Notes under the pieces: generated by a model
Database searches by the model: none
What the model was told of the DNA's origin: nothing
What the model saw: only the letters and a program-made list of their open reading frames with translations
NCBI RefSeq assembly: GCF_900100155.1
Contig: NZ_FMTP01000005.1
Coordinates: forward strand, 248,001 to 312,000
Direction of reading: 5' to 3'
DNA: 64,000 nt
DNA from: Ancylobacter rudongensis
GTDB taxonomy: Bacteria > Pseudomonadota > Alphaproteobacteria > Rhizobiales > Xanthobacteraceae
Made by a program: the position numbers and the translations under genes
Shown: in pieces, positions 29,137 through 39,460 of the stretch
Numbering within the stretch: the stretch's first letter is position 1
How the letters are laid out: each line of letters begins with the position of its first letter

Positions 29137-30777
29137 TTGAAGGTTCAAGGGTTTTCGAGCCTCTCGCGCCAGGTGCGTGACCGGGGGTTCGGCGCGCGCT
29201 GGCGCGCGGCCCTGCTTGCCGGGTGTGCCGCGCTGGTGCTGGCCGGCTGCAATGGCGGCGACAGTTCCTCGCCGATGTCCAAGGCCAGCAAGACCCTGTC
29301 GCCGCAGACGCTGGCGCTGATCCAGCAAAAGGACATGACCAAGTCCAGCCCGATCGTGGTGCGGATCTTCAAGGAAGAATCCGAGCTGGAGGTCTGGAAG
29401 GAAACCACTAGCGGCGACTATGAGCTGCTGAAGACCTATCCGATCTGCCGCTGGTCCGGCGAATTGGGGCCGAAGGTGCGGGAAGGCGACCGGCAGGCGC
29501 CGGAGGGCTTCTACACCATCACCCCGGGCCAGATGAACGCCAATTCCAGCTATTACCTCGCCTTCGACCTCGGCTTTCCCAATGCCTATGACCGTGCCTG
29601 GGGCCGCTCGGGGAGCAATCTGATGGTGCATGGCGACTGCTCCTCGCGCGGCTGCTACGCCATGACCGACGAGCAGGTGCAGGAGATTTTCGCGCTGGGC
29701 CGCGAGAGCTTCTATGGCGGCCAGCGCTCGTTCCAGGTGCAGGCCTACCCGTTCCGCATGACCACCGACAATCTGGTGCGCCACCGCAACAACCCGCACC
29801 TCGCCTTCTGGAAGATGCTGAAGGAAGGCAGCGACGTGTTCGAGCTGACCAAGGCGCCGCCGAAGGTGGATTATTGCGGCAAGCGCTACGTGTTCAACGC
29901 CACGCCGACCGACCCCAGCCAGAAGCTGCAGGCCTCCGCCCCGTGCCCGGACTACACCCAGCCGGAAGGGCTGGAGGAGGCGCTCGCCGCCCGGCAGAAG
30001 GAGGTCAGCACCCGGATCGCCAGCGCCGGCGCGCTGCAGCCGGCCGCCCCGATCAAGACGGGCAAGGATGGCGGGATGCACAAGGTGTTCCTCGCCAAGC
30101 TGGAAAATCCCGAGCTTTCCGCCCCGGGCTCGCTGCCGCCGGTGGTGAAGCCGCCGGGCAGCGACTATGGCGTCTCGACCACCGAGCCGGCTCCGGCCGA
30201 GAGCATCGCGCTTGCCACCGCCGATACGGTGACGGAATTGGCCGCCGTGCCGCTGCCGGCGCCGCGCCCCGATGATGCGCCGGGCGGCCCGCGCACCGCG
30301 GTCGCCGCCGCTCCGGCTTCGGGCGGGTTCTTCAGCCTGTTCAGTGGCCTGGCGCCGGCGGAAACCAAGCCGGCCGACGCCGCCGCGCCGCAGGCGGCTG
30401 CCACGGCGCCCCAGGCCGGCGGTCCGCCCGCCACTACGGCCCCCGCCGATGCCCAGGCCCGGCCGCCGGAGCGCGCGGCGCTGCCGCAGCTCGCCTCGCT
30501 CGATCCCGGCAGCAATGGCGGCTTTCTCGACAGTCTGAAGAACTGGTTCGGCGGCAGCACGCCGCCGGCAGCGGCGCCCGCTGAGCCGATCGCCGATGTG
30601 CCGGTGCCGCCCGTGCGTCCGCCGGTGCCGCGCCAGGCGACGGCGGCGCCTGCGGCGCCCGCCGTGGCTTCGCCCTCGGTGGCGTCGTCCAGCGGCGAGG
30701 CGGTGTCCGGCTCCGTGCCGACGCTGCCGGGCGCGGCCGGCATCCTGGCGCCGGGCAGCTTCTCCACCGTTCAGTAA
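29137..30777 (+). CDS. YafK-type L,D-transpeptidase lipoprotein with long Pro/Ala-rich tail
   Basis: The N terminus carries a lipoprotein signal (WRAALLAGCAALVLAGC) with the lipobox cysteine around residue 36, then a YkuD/YafK-type L,D-transpeptidase domain containing the catalytic motif HGDCSSRGCYAM (HGDC...SxGC). Such enzymes crosslink or modify peptidoglycan in the periplasm. After about residue 300 the sequence is proline/alanine-rich and low in complexity to residue 546. The start is uncertain: TTG 29137 with GGGGGAG upstream places the signal peptide near the N terminus, whereas GTG 29011 would add an arginine-rich leader. A promoter-like TTGCGG-N15-TATAAC lies just before. Confidence 0.85.
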   Translation: MKVQGFSSLSRQVRDRGFGARWRAALLAGCAALVLAGCNGGDSSSPMSKASKTLSPQTLALIQQKDMTKSSPIVVRIFKEESELEVWKETTSGDYELLKTYPICRWSGELGPKVREGDRQAPEGFYTITPGQMNANSSYYLAFDLGFPNAYDRAWGRSGSNLMVHGDCSSRGCYAMTDEQVQEIFALGRESFYGGQRSFQVQAYPFRMTTDNLVRHRNNPHLAFWKMLKEGSDVFELTKAPPKVDYCGKRYVFNATPTDPSQKLQASAPCPDYTQPEGLEEALAARQKEVSTRIASAGALQPAAPIKTGKDGGMHKVFLAKLENPELSAPGSLPPVVKPPGSDYGVSTTEPAPAESIALATADTVTELAAVPLPAPRPDDAPGGPRTAVAAAPASGGFFSLFSGLAPAETKPADAAAPQAAATAPQAGGPPATTAPADAQARPPERAALPQLASLDPGSNGGFLDSLKNWFGGSTPPAAAPAEPIADVPVPPVRPPVPRQATAAPAAPAVASPSVASSSGEAVSGSVPTLPGAAGILAPGSFSTVQ

Positions 30778-30794
30778 GAGCGCAGTGCGCCGTT

Positions 30795-31187
30795 TCAAGC
30801 GATCGGGGAGCTGTGAATGCTGGCGACCCGCCAGCCCGACGCTTCGTGCCGCCACACGCGGGTGAAGCGCAACGTCGCCTCGAAGGGCGCGCCGCCCGCC
30901 GTGCCGGTGGCATCGGCGCGCAGCACCGCCAGCACCACGCCCGGGGCGACCCGGCTCAGCCGGTAGCCCGAGAAGGCCAGCGCATCCAGCCGGAAGGCGC
31001 CGGTGCGGTGCAGGTCGAGATCGTCTTCCTTGCTCAGCACATGGCCGAACTGGTTGACGAAGACCAGGTCGTCGGCCAGCAGGTCGTCGAGGGCGGCGAC
31101 GTCGCCCGCGAGCGCGGCCGCGCACAGGCGCCGCTCGTCGGCTTCGACGCTTTTCAGGTCGTCCGCCGCCGAGCCGTTCTGATCCAT
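30795..31187 (-). CDS. NTF2-like / DUF4440 family protein
   Basis: The 130-residue protein fits the SnoaL/NTF2 cone fold: ADERRLCAAALAGDVAALDDLLADDLVFVNQFGH, then beta strands ending LRFTRVWRHEASGWRVASIHSS. Stand-alone members have varied or unknown functions, and no catalytic set is obvious. It begins 9 bp after the secA stop and reads in the same direction, so it is probably co-transcribed with secA. Confidence 0.8.
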   Translation of the reverse strand: MDQNGSAADDLKSVEADERRLCAAALAGDVAALDDLLADDLVFVNQFGHVLSKEDDLDLHRTGAFRLDALAFSGYRLSRVAPGVVLAVLRADATGTAGGAPFEATLRFTRVWRHEASGWRVASIHSSPIA

Positions 31188-31196
31188 TGCCAGGCC

Positions 31197-33992
31197 TTAG
31201 ACGAACTTGCCGTGGCAGTGCTTGTATTTGAGGCCGGAGCCGCAGGGGCAGGCCTCGTTACGCCCGACCCGGCCCCAGGTGGAGGGATCATCGGGGTTGC
31301 GCACCGGCGCGGCGGCATCCTCGGCCGGGGCGAGCGTCGCCTCGGCGGCGATCTCGGCATCGGCGAGCGCGAACTCGTCCTCGCCGGTGGCGGGGTCGAT
31401 ATGGTGCGGCGCCATGGGCGGCATGTCGTCGGTCTGCGGCGCGGCCATCACCTCGACCCGCATCAGCTGGGCGGTCACGGCCTCGCGCAGATTGGCGAGC
31501 ATGGCCTCGAACAGCTGGAAAGCCTCCGACTTGTACTCGTTCAGCGGGTCGCGCTGGGCATAGCCGCGCAGCCCGATGACCTGGCGCAGATGATCGAGCG
31601 TCACCAGATGCTCGCGCCAGAGGTGGTCCAGCGTCTGCAAAAGGATCGACTTCTCGACATAGCGCATGATGTCGGGGCCGTATTTGGCCGCCTTCAGCGC
31701 CATCGCCTCGTCGGCCCGGCGCTGCACCCGCTCGCGCATCTCCTCGTCGGCGATGCCTTCCTCGGCCGCCCATTCCTTGACCGGCAGGTCGAGGCCGAGC
31801 ACGCGCTGCAGCGCTTCGGCCAGCCCGTCCGTGTCCCACTGCTCGGGATAGGCGCTGGGCGGAACATGCTTGACGACGATGTCTTCGATGATGCCGTGGC
31901 GCATCTCGGCCACCGTCTCGGCGACGTCCTCGTCCTGCATCAGCTCGACGCGCTGCTCGAACACCACCTTGCGCTGGTCGTTCATCACGTCGTCGTATTT
32001 CAGCAGGTTCTTGCGGATGTCGTAATTGCGCGCCTCGACCTTCTGCTGCGCCTTTTCCAGCGCCCGGTTGATCCAGGGATGGACGATCGCCTCGCCCTCC
32101 TTGAGGCCGAGCTTCTGCAGCATGCCGTCGAGCCGGTCCGAGCCGAAGATCCGCATCAGATCGTCTTCCAGCGACAGGAAGAAATGCGAATGGCCGGGGT
32201 CGCCCTGGCGGCCGGAGCGGCCGCGCAGCTGGTTGTCGATGCGCCGGCTCTCATGGCGCTCGGTGCCGATGACGTAAAGCCCGCCGGCGGCCAGCGCCTT
32301 CGCCTTCAGCTTGGCGACCTCCTCGCGGATGCGGGCCTCGGCGGCGGCGCGCTGCTCGCCTTCCGGCATGTCGCCGAGTTCATGGGAGATGCGCATATCG
32401 GCATTGCCGCCGAGCTGGATGTCGGTGCCGCGGCCGGCCATGTTGGTGGCGATGGTGACGGCGCCGGGAACGCCGGCCTGGCTGACGATGTAGGATTCCT
32501 GCTCGTGGTGGCGGGCATTGAGCACCGCGAACACCTGGTCGTCCGCCGTGCCCTGGTCGCCGTCATAGAGCGGGCGGAAGGCGTCGGGGTCGGAAAAATC
32601 CTTCTGCTTGAAGCCGCGCTTCTTCAGCAGCTCCGCCAGCAGTTCCGACTTCTCGATCGAGGTGGTGCCAACCAGCACCGGCTGGCCCCGGCTCTTGCAG
32701 TCGGTGATGAGGTCGATGATGGCGTTGTATTTCTCGGCCGCCGTCCGGTAGACCTCGTCATCGTCGTCGACGCGCTGCACCGGCAGGTTGGTCGGAATCT
32801 CGATCACTTCGAGATTGTAGATATCCTGGAACTCCGCCGCCTCGGTATTGGCCGTGCCGGTCATGCCGGCCAGCTTCTCATACATGCGGAAATAGTTCTG
32901 GAAGGTGATGGAGGCCAGCGTCTGGTTCTCGGGCTGGACCTGCACCCGCTCCTTGGCTTCCAGCGCCTGATGCAGCCCTTCCGAATAGCGCCGGCCGGGC
33001 ATCATGCGGCCGGTGAACTCGTCGATGATGACGACTTCGTTGTTGCGGACGATGTAGTCCTTGTCGCGCTGGAACAGCGTGTGGGCGCGCAGGGCCTGGT
33101 TGACGTGGTGGACGACCGAGACATTCTCGATGTCGTACAGGCTCTCGCCCTTGAGGATGCCGGCGTCGCGCAGCAGGTTCTCGGCCTTTTCCATGCCGGC
33201 CTCGGTCAGGGCGACCGAGCGCTGCTTCTCGTCGACGTCGTAATCCTCCTTCGAGAGCTTGGGGATATAGGCGTCGATGGTGGTGTAGAAGTCCGAACGG
33301 TCGTCGAGCGGGCCGGAAATGATCAGCGGGGTGCGGGCTTCGTCGACCAGAATCGAGTCCACCTCGTCGACCACGGCGTAGAAGTGCGGGCGCTGCACCA
33401 TCTGGTTCAGCTCGTACTTCATGTTGTCGCGCAGATAGTCGAAGCCGAGCTCGTTATTGGTGGCGTAGGTGACATCGCAGGCATAGGCCGCGCGGCGCTC
33501 ATTGTCGTCGAGGCCGTGATGGATGATGCCGGTGGTGAGGCCGAGGAAACGATAGACGCGCCCCATCCATTCGGCGTCGCGCTTGGCGAGGTAGTCATTG
33601 ACGGTGACGACGTGGACGCCCTTGCCGGTCAGCGCGTTGAGATAGACCGGCGCGGTGGCGACCAGGGTCTTGCCTTCGCCGGTCCGCATCTCGGCGATGC
33701 CGCGCTCATGCAGCACCATGCCGCCGATCAGCTGCACGTCGAAATGCCGCTGGCCCAGCGCTCGGCGGGAGGCCTCGCGCACGGTGGCGAAGGCGGGGAC
33801 CAGCAGGTCGTCCAGGCTGGCGCCGTTGGCCAATTGCTCGCGGAAGGTAAGGGTGCGGGCGCGCAGCGCCTCGTCGGAGAGCGCCTTCAGCTCCGGTTCG
33901 AGCGCGTTGATGGCCGCGACCTTGGGCTGATAGCCGCGCACGCGGCGGTCATTGGCCGATCCGAAGAGCTTTCGCGCGAGAGCGCCGAACAT
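31197..33992 (-). CDS. secA: Preprotein translocase ATPase SecA
   Basis: SecA drives post-translational export through SecYEG. The 931-residue protein has Walker [10 protein letters not shown], the DEAD-like [17 protein letters not shown], the preprotein crosslinking domain, GTDIQLGG with the [15 protein letters not shown] region, RSGRQGDPG (motif VI), and a C-terminal zinc motif [16 protein letters not shown] that binds SecB and ribosomes. ATG 33992 gives [18 protein letters not shown], the family start. It diverges from the parvulin gene across 425 bp, the usual alphaproteobacterial arrangement. Confidence 0.98.
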   Translation of the reverse strand: MFGALARKLFGSANDRRVRGYQPKVAAINALEPELKALSDEALRARTLTFREQLANGASLDDLLVPAFATVREASRRALGQRHFDVQLIGGMVLHERGIAEMRTGEGKTLVATAPVYLNALTGKGVHVVTVNDYLAKRDAEWMGRVYRFLGLTTGIIHHGLDDNERRAAYACDVTYATNNELGFDYLRDNMKYELNQMVQRPHFYAVVDEVDSILVDEARTPLIISGPLDDRSDFYTTIDAYIPKLSKEDYDVDEKQRSVALTEAGMEKAENLLRDAGILKGESLYDIENVSVVHHVNQALRAHTLFQRDKDYIVRNNEVVIIDEFTGRMMPGRRYSEGLHQALEAKERVQVQPENQTLASITFQNYFRMYEKLAGMTGTANTEAAEFQDIYNLEVIEIPTNLPVQRVDDDDEVYRTAAEKYNAIIDLITDCKSRGQPVLVGTTSIEKSELLAELLKKRGFKQKDFSDPDAFRPLYDGDQGTADDQVFAVLNARHHEQESYIVSQAGVPGAVTIATNMAGRGTDIQLGGNADMRISHELGDMPEGEQRAAAEARIREEVAKLKAKALAAGGLYVIGTERHESRRIDNQLRGRSGRQGDPGHSHFFLSLEDDLMRIFGSDRLDGMLQKLGLKEGEAIVHPWINRALEKAQQKVEARNYDIRKNLLKYDDVMNDQRKVVFEQRVELMQDEDVAETVAEMRHGIIEDIVVKHVPPSAYPEQWDTDGLAEALQRVLGLDLPVKEWAAEEGIADEEMRERVQRRADEAMALKAAKYGPDIMRYVEKSILLQTLDHLWREHLVTLDHLRQVIGLRGYAQRDPLNEYKSEAFQLFEAMLANLREAVTAQLMRVEVMAAPQTDDMPPMAPHHIDPATGEDEFALADAEIAAEATLAPAEDAAAPVRNPDDPSTWGRVGRNEACPCGSGLKYKHCHGKFV

Positions 33993-34417
33993 GAGACTTC
34001 CAATCCGAGTCCGCCAGGAGCAGGTGTCGGACGGGCGGTGACGGGCCGCCGCATCCTCTTGTGCAAGCTGCGGGCGCGAGAGCGCGGGCTGAAGCCTCAT
34101 CGAGACGCCATTTGCGGCCGAAATGGGTCTTCAGGGCCGGGCCGCCGCGAACGGCTTGCGGGTTCTTGCGTCACATAAGCGCGAGTGCCGGCGAGAACCC
34201 GCACCGCGTGCCACACTTATGAACGGGTTTGGGGGTTGTCAATCGCGGGCCGGACGACAGCTTTGCTTCACAGCAGGCCGTCGCCCCGGCGGTCCATTCC
34301 CCGGCGCTCCGGCGGCGAAAAATCTGGCGTCGGTGATCTTACACGCTTGCAACCTGAACCGGGCTGGGCCAGCTTTCGCGGCCCCGCAGCGGCCAACCGA
34401 AAATCGAGGAACGCTTC
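33993..34417. other. Divergent intergenic region, secA / parvulin isomerase
   Basis: The 425 bp hold no convincing coding frame. They should contain the promoters of both divergent genes. GGTTGTCAATC (near 34234) and TTACACGCTTGCAACC (near 34340) are the only AT-leaning patches, and neither forms a clear -35/-10 pair. No structured RNA was recognised. Confidence 0.5.
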
Positions 34418-35437
34418 ATGACCCGTCATAGCCCGCACACCGCGCCCAAGGCGGCCCATCGCCCCGCCGGCCGGGTCACCTCCAGCCCGCTGCGCGCCGG
34501 TCTTCTCGCCGCCCTGATCGGCACGGCCTTCCTTCCGGCGCTGCCGGCTCTCGCCCAGGACGCTGCTCCGGCGACCGCCACCGCACCGGCGACCGCCGCC
34601 ACGCAGAGCGATGATCCCGTGCTCGCCACCGTCAACGGCACGCCGATCCGTCGCAGCGACGTGACCGCCGCCGCCGCCGAACTGGCCCCGAACCTGCCCC
34701 AGCAGATCCAGGGCGCGGCGCGCGACGAATATGTTCTCGGCTTCCTTATCGACCTCAACGCCATGGCGCAGGCCGCCGAGGCCGAGAAGCTCTATGAGAC
34801 CGACGCCTTCAAGCGCGAGATGGAATTCATCCGCAAGCGCGTGCTGATGCAGGCCATTCTCACCCAGGCCACGAAGGCGGCCCTCACCGACGAGGCCATG
34901 CAGAAGACCTACCAGGAAGCGGTGGCGCAGCAGAAGCCGGAGAAGGAAGTGCGCGCCCGCCACATCCTGTTCCGCGCCGACCCCAACGACAAGGAAGCCC
35001 AGGCCGCTGCCGAGAAGAAGGCGCAGGATGTCGAGGCCCAGCTCAAGAAGGGCGCGGACTTCGCCAAGCTCGCCACCGAGCTGACCGAGGATCCCTCGGG
35101 CAAGGCCGATGGCGGCGATCTCGGCTTCTTCACCAAGGAGCAGATGGTGCCGGAATTCGCCGAGGTCGCCTTCGAGCTGAAGCCCGGCGAAGTGTCGAAG
35201 CCGGTGAAGACCCAGTTCGGCTGGCACGTCATCAAGCTTGAGGAAACGCGCGAGCGGCCGGTGCCGACCTTCGAGGAAGTGAAGCCGCAGATCGAGCAGT
35301 TCGTGGCGCAGAAGGCGCAGGCCGAAGTGGTGCAGAAGACCCGCGACGCCGCCAAGGTGGAGAAGACCGCGGCGGCGCCGAAGCCCGGCGACCTCCTCAC
35401 CCCGCCTGCCGCGACCCCCGCCAAGCCGACGCCGTGA
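34418..35437 (+). CDS. Periplasmic parvulin-type peptidyl-prolyl isomerase
   Basis: The 339-residue protein has a signal peptide (LRAGLLAALIGTAFLPALPALAQ), a SurA/PrsA-like N-terminal segment (VLATVNGTPIRRSDV) and a PpiC rotamase domain: VRARHILFRADPNDKEAQ, GGDLGFFTKEQMVPEFAEVAF, PVKTQFGWHVIKLEE (about residues 180-285). The Pro/Ala-rich tail is dispensable-looking. It probably assists folding of exported proteins, in keeping with its divergence from secA. A strong hairpin terminator follows 87 bp after the stop. Confidence 0.93.
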   Translation: MTRHSPHTAPKAAHRPAGRVTSSPLRAGLLAALIGTAFLPALPALAQDAAPATATAPATAATQSDDPVLATVNGTPIRRSDVTAAAAELAPNLPQQIQGAARDEYVLGFLIDLNAMAQAAEAEKLYETDAFKREMEFIRKRVLMQAILTQATKAALTDEAMQKTYQEAVAQQKPEKEVRARHILFRADPNDKEAQAAAEKKAQDVEAQLKKGADFAKLATELTEDPSGKADGGDLGFFTKEQMVPEFAEVAFELKPGEVSKPVKTQFGWHVIKLEETRERPVPTFEEVKPQIEQFVAQKAQAEVVQKTRDAAKVEKTAAAPKPGDLLTPPAATPAKPTP

Positions 35438-35523
35438 GCGGGACCCGGAGCGCGCACCGATCAGCCGGCAACGCAGGCTGATCGGATCGCGCCTAAAGCG
35501 CCGCGTCAGGCGCGGCAATAGAC

Positions 35524-35555
35524 AAAGCCCCGGGCCGGTGAGGTCCGGGGCTTTT
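35524..35555 (+). terminator. Intrinsic terminator after the parvulin gene
   Basis: A 10-bp stem AAAGCCCCGG / CCGGGGCTTT encloses an 11-nt loop and is followed by T. Another inverted repeat (CGATCAGCC / GGCTGATCG) lies upstream near 35458-35484. Confidence 0.8.
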
Positions 35556-35734
35556 CCTTGCCCTGGCGCGGGACCGGCGCCGGCGATGATGTGCAGACGG
35601 CGAGACGCTGCCGCCCGCCTTGCCGGCGCGCAGCACGCCTCGGCCGTGCCGAGGTCCGACCGAACCCAGATCCTCAGGTGAGAGAGCGCCGCACGGGCTG
35701 GGGCGCCATCTAAAAGCGCCCTTTGGTGACCGCC

Positions 35735-36763
35735 TTAGGCGCGCCAGTCGTCATAATCCGACCGGGCCATCATCTCCGCCAGTTCGCGGACCGTGACCTT
35801 GGGCTCCCAGCCCAGCCTGGTGCGCGCCTTTGTTGCGTCGCCGAGAAGAAGCTCGACTTCGGCCGGCCGGAAGAATCTCGGATTGACCTTGACCGCGACC
35901 TTGCCGCTCCGACGGTCCACGGCGTGCTCGGCCTCCGCCGTGCCGGACCACGCCAGGTCAAGGCCGAGCGCCTCCGCTGCGAAATTCACGAAATCCCGAA
36001 TGGGCGTCGTGATCCCGGTGGCCAGAACATAGTCTTCCGCCACCTCCTGCTGCAGCATGCGCCACATGCCTTCCACGTAATCGCCGGCATAGCCCCAGTC
36101 GCGGCGCGCATCGAGATTGCCGAGTTCCACCGGCACCTGATCGCCATGAGCGAAGCGGGCCAGTGCCAATGTGATCTTGCGTGTCACCATCTCGGCGCCG
36201 CGCACGGGGCTTTCGTGATTGAAGAGAATGCCGGATGAGGCATGAAGCCCGAAGGATTCGCGGTAGTTCACGGTGATGTAATGGCCATACACCTTGGCCA
36301 CACCATAGGGCGAGCGGGGATGGAAAGGCGTTTCCTCGGTCTGCGGCACCGTCCTCGCGCGGCCGAACATCTCCGAGGTCGACGCTTGATAGAAGCGGGT
36401 CTGGGGCGAATAGGTGCGCAGAGCATCCAGCAGGCGCGCGACACCCAGGCCATTCACATCGGCGACGTAGATCGGCTGGTCCCACGAGGACCCGACAAAG
36501 CTCTGCGCCGCCAGATTGTACACTTCGTCAAAAGTGGTGCCGCGAATGGCGCGGTTGATGCTGTTGATCTCCCCGAGGTCGACGTCAACCAGCCGCACGG
36601 CGTCGGCCACTCCCAGCTTGCGCAAACGCGTCGTCTTGGCCTGCGAGTTGGCGCGGACAGTGCCGGTTACATCATACCCCTTGTCGAGCAGCAGGCGGGC
36701 GAGATAGCTGCCATCCTGCCCGGTGATCCCCGTGATCAACGCCTTCTTCACTCTCGACTCCAC
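35735..36763 (-). CDS. gmd: GDP-mannose 4,6-dehydratase
   Basis: Gmd makes GDP-4-keto-6-deoxymannose, the precursor of GDP-fucose, GDP-rhamnose and related deoxysugars for cell-surface polysaccharide. The 342-residue SDR protein has the NAD(P) motif ALITGITGQDGSYLARLLLDKGYDV, STSEMFG, the catalytic YGVAK dyad, NHESPVRGAEMVTRK and RRDWGYAGDYVEGMW. No downstream enzyme (fcl, rmd) lies in the window. The codon bias is weaker than in the flanking core genes and a glycosyltransferase follows upstream on the same strand, suggesting an acquired surface-sugar cassette. Confidence 0.95.
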   Translation of the reverse strand: MESRVKKALITGITGQDGSYLARLLLDKGYDVTGTVRANSQAKTTRLRKLGVADAVRLVDVDLGEINSINRAIRGTTFDEVYNLAAQSFVGSSWDQPIYVADVNGLGVARLLDALRTYSPQTRFYQASTSEMFGRARTVPQTEETPFHPRSPYGVAKVYGHYITVNYRESFGLHASSGILFNHESPVRGAEMVTRKITLALARFAHGDQVPVELGNLDARRDWGYAGDYVEGMWRMLQQEVAEDYVLATGITTPIRDFVNFAAEALGLDLAWSGTAEAEHAVDRRSGKVAVKVNPRFFRPAEVELLLGDATKARTRLGWEPKVTVRELAEMMARSDYDDWRA

Positions 36764-36958
36764 GCGCGTTTAAATAATCCCACTGTCGTCGCTACATAAA
36801 TACCGTTGGATGCGGGTTGTCGAGGCGTTTGGTGGTGCTTGAAGCCGGCCGTCGATCTGCACGTTGCGCGCCAGACATGTCGCATATTGCCGTTCCACGA
36901 CGTCGGCACGTTCCCTCATCTGCGGAAGGGATGGCCGGGGACGTACTTCTATTTCTTG
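36764..36958. other. AT-rich spacer between gmd and the glycosyltransferase
   Basis: The 195-bp spacer is visibly poorer in GC than most of the window (for example AAATAATCCCACTG, CTACATAAATACCG). On the minus strand it precedes gmd and could hold its promoter. No gene is seen in it. Confidence 0.4.
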
Positions 36959-38137
36959 TCAGGCAAGGGATTCTTTTATAAGTCGCCCCACCGATTCAAA
37001 CGAATTGTGTGCCTTGAGATGGGCGAAGCCTGCCAGCGCTCTCTCCCCGACCTGCCCGGGGTCATCATAGAGACGCCGCATGATGCTGGCGGCGTGCTCG
37101 ACGCTCGGCTCGGCCCAGTAGTTGCCCTCGGCGCCAACGTAATCGTCAGCCTTCAACGTGACCTTGGTGAAGCCGACGGGATAGCCGGTCCGCTCATTGA
37201 TGAAGTCGCGTGTGCCACCAAAGTCGGTGGCCACCACGCCTTTGCCGCGTGCCAGGGCTTCGGCGCATCCAAGTCCGAATCCTTCGGAGCGGTGCAGGGA
37301 GACGAAGACGTTGCACTCATCCATCAAGGTCGACATTTCTTCGCGGGTGAGGGTCTTGTCGATGATCTCGATGCGTGGATCCTGCCGGGCAAGGGCGACG
37401 AGTTCCGTCTGCCGCCCCGCTTCGGCGTCCCTGCCGCGGGCCTTGACGAGCAGCCGGGCATCTTCCCGGCCGGTTGGAAACGCCGCGCGAAATGCTCGGA
37501 TGGCGCCGAAGGGGTTCTTTCGCGAGGCGTAGGAATCGAAGTCGAAGAACGTGTAAAACTTCAGGGGGCCATGGAGGGCCTGACGCCTGGGCTCTTCCGG
37601 CAGGTGAATGGGCTGAGGAACCAGGGTGACAGTCTTGTGCTGAGCGCTTTCGAGGGCGTTCTGGATGAAGGTTGTCGGGGCCCAGTAGGCGTCGAAGCCG
37701 TCGAGCAGCGGCTTCCACGTTGCGGGAAAGCTCGGCAGTTCCCAGAACGGGTAGGCGATGTTGACCTGGCAGTGGCACGTCCGGCTGGCGAACATGCCGA
37801 GTTCGGGCGCGCCGCAGATGGTCAGCGCCGTGCGGTGCTGCTGGGACGATGCGGCAAGCCGCTCCGCCAGGGCGGGTTCCGACATGCGCCCCGGGAGGGG
37901 AGCATTGATCAACCCGGCGGGAACGCCCCCCGCATCGAGCGCGGCCACCATCAGCCGCGCGGCTTCTCCAAGCCCGATTTCGGAGAGAAGATAGCCGACA
38001 ATGTCGAGCCCGGGCTGTCGTTTCCAGCGCGTGAGGCGGCGAAGCCAGCCGGGATTTGCCACCGCAGGCGGACAGTTCGCCCGCGAGCCGCAGTGCGACC
38101 GCCATCCACGAGTCATCATCTTGTTGGAGACCCTCAT
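36959..38137 (-). CDS. GT4-family glycosyltransferase
   Basis: The 392-residue protein has a GT-B fold of the GT4 type: N-terminal GLDIVGYLLSEIGLGEAARL, FYTFFDFDSYASRKNPFGAIRAF, LLVKARG, and the nucleotide-sugar site with the E-x7-E pattern in HRSEGFGLGCAEALARGKGVVATDFGG. Donor and acceptor are unknown; neighbouring gmd makes a GDP-deoxysugar a reasonable guess. The N terminus is uncertain: the conserved domain begins around residue 43, so a start downstream of 38137 is possible. The 3' end of the gene is unusually AT-rich. Confidence 0.85.
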   Translation of the reverse strand: MRVSNKMMTRGWRSHCGSRANCPPAVANPGWLRRLTRWKRQPGLDIVGYLLSEIGLGEAARLMVAALDAGGVPAGLINAPLPGRMSEPALAERLAASSQQHRTALTICGAPELGMFASRTCHCQVNIAYPFWELPSFPATWKPLLDGFDAYWAPTTFIQNALESAQHKTVTLVPQPIHLPEEPRRQALHGPLKFYTFFDFDSYASRKNPFGAIRAFRAAFPTGREDARLLVKARGRDAEAGRQTELVALARQDPRIEIIDKTLTREEMSTLMDECNVFVSLHRSEGFGLGCAEALARGKGVVATDFGGTRDFINERTGYPVGFTKVTLKADDYVGAEGNYWAEPSVEHAASIMRRLYDDPGQVGERALAGFAHLKAHNSFESVGRLIKESLA

Positions 38138-38736
38138 CGCTTCGCCGACATCTTTAGGACGCCGATCGCCCGGGCCGCGCCTCGGTCATTCCTACAGCGG
38201 AACACGCACGCTGTTGAGATCAGAAACGAACTCTAGGATTGATCGACCTTCAGGTCATGCCGATCGTGGCGGCGGCGAGGAGAGGGACCCCGAGGAGGTG
38301 GTTGGTTCGTCGCTGGTCGCGTGGTGGCGAGGTGGCGCAAGGGCTTGCGGGGCTTTCGTGCCGCCACCGCAATGTCGACCGGTACATTAATTACCTTTCG
38401 TGGCCGTTGCTGTGGCTGCCGTCTCGGGACGTGCGAGGCGAGGGCAGGGCGCGAATGCGCATCCGCTTGCCTTGCGGGATTTCGTTCCGCCTCGCCCGCC
38501 CGGGCGAGCCGTCCGTGACCCGTGCGGTGGTCGCCGTCGCGGGTTAGGCGAGGCGGAGGTGGGCGCGTCCGCTTTCGTTGCCGGGCTTTCGTGCGCGAGT
38601 CGCTGTAGAATGGTGTGGCCCGGCATTGGCGGCGCCGTGAGACGGCCTCTGCCGTGCCGGTGCGCGAGATCACGGGCGGGATCACGCAGCAGAATCGTCG
38701 GCCCTGTCGCCGGGATCGAGGGTGAGCAGAGCGCGT
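38138..38736. other. 599-bp region without a recognisable gene
   Basis: Several short open frames exist on both strands, but all have arginine/proline-rich, low-information translations and no family resemblance. There is no consistent third-position bias. The sequence may be a decayed gene or spacer in the accessory segment. Confidence 0.45.
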
Positions 38737-39372
38737 TCAGCGCCGGAGGCACCCGCGGGCGATCAGCCGGGCGGCGGATGAGAGGCTACGAGAGTCGTCC
38801 TCAAGCCGTCGCGTCAGCAGGCGCGCCCAGACATAACCGCTGACGAGATCGAGGCCGGCGGCAAGATCGAAATCCGTCGCCAATTCCCCCCGGCGCGCGG
38901 CGCGATCGAACAGCTCAGCAAGCGGAAAACTGCGCTCGGCGAGAAAGGCTCGGAGCATTTCCAGCGCCGCATGGTCGTGCTGGGCTTCCACCAGCAGGGC
39001 GGTGAACGCTTCGCCGGCGGGCGTATCGCGCCAGAATGCGAGCAGGCGACCCAGCGCCGCGACGAGATCGCCCTCCAGCGACCCGGTATCGGTGCCTGAG
39101 AGGTCGAGCGGCTGGCGGGCGTAAATCTCGATCAACAGCGCAGGCTTGCCGCTCCACCAACGATAGATGGTGGGCTTGCCCGCGCCTGCGCGCCGCGCCA
39201 CCTGCTCGATGGTGAAGCCGGCATACCCCGCCTCTGCGAGCACCGCCTCAGCCGCCACCAGAATGGCCTCGGACGCTGCCTTGCTTCGGCGAGGTCCGGC
39301 CGAGCTGCGGCGGCCCGGGCCGCCCTGGGCGCCAACGGACCGTTGCCGAAAGGTTGCGTTAACCATCTTCAT
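38737..39372 (-). CDS. TetR/AcrR-family transcriptional regulator
   Basis: The 211-residue protein has a basic N-terminal tail and then a TetR helix-turn-helix: ASEAILVAAEAVLAEAGYAG followed by FTIEQVARRAGAGKPTIYRWW (about residues 33-75). The C-terminal ligand domain resembles the TetR_C_16-like group. ATG codons at 39372 and 39366 are both possible starts, without a strong ribosome-binding site. A paired operator-like sequence with an embedded TATAAT lies 90-135 bp upstream, pointing to autoregulation. No divergent target gene is present. Confidence 0.9.
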   Translation of the reverse strand: MKMVNATFRQRSVGAQGGPGRRSSAGPRRSKAASEAILVAAEAVLAEAGYAGFTIEQVARRAGAGKPTIYRWWSGKPALLIEIYARQPLDLSGTDTGSLEGDLVAALGRLLAFWRDTPAGEAFTALLVEAQHDHAALEMLRAFLAERSFPLAELFDRAARRGELATDFDLAAGLDLVSGYVWARLLTRRLEDDSRSLSSAARLIARGCLRR

Positions 39373-39460
39373 TAACCACAGAGGTGGAAGGCCGAGACGA
39401 TCAGGCGGCGTTCAACAGACCGGCCTTGCATGGTGGCGGAGAGCCGACCCGCCAGGCCGA

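Noticed and set aside
28687-31125. An 812-codon minus-strand frame over accA and the transpeptidase gene
   Set aside because: Antisense to two real genes; Arg/Gly-rich translation, no motif.
30813-34178. An 1121-codon plus-strand frame over the NTF2-like gene and secA
   Set aside because: Antisense to two well-supported genes; runs across the gap between them without change, as expected for GC-driven openness.
38239-38547. Short open frames in the gap between the glycosyltransferase and tetR
   Set aside because: No ribosome-binding site, no family resemblance, inconsistent codon bias and competing frames on both strands.
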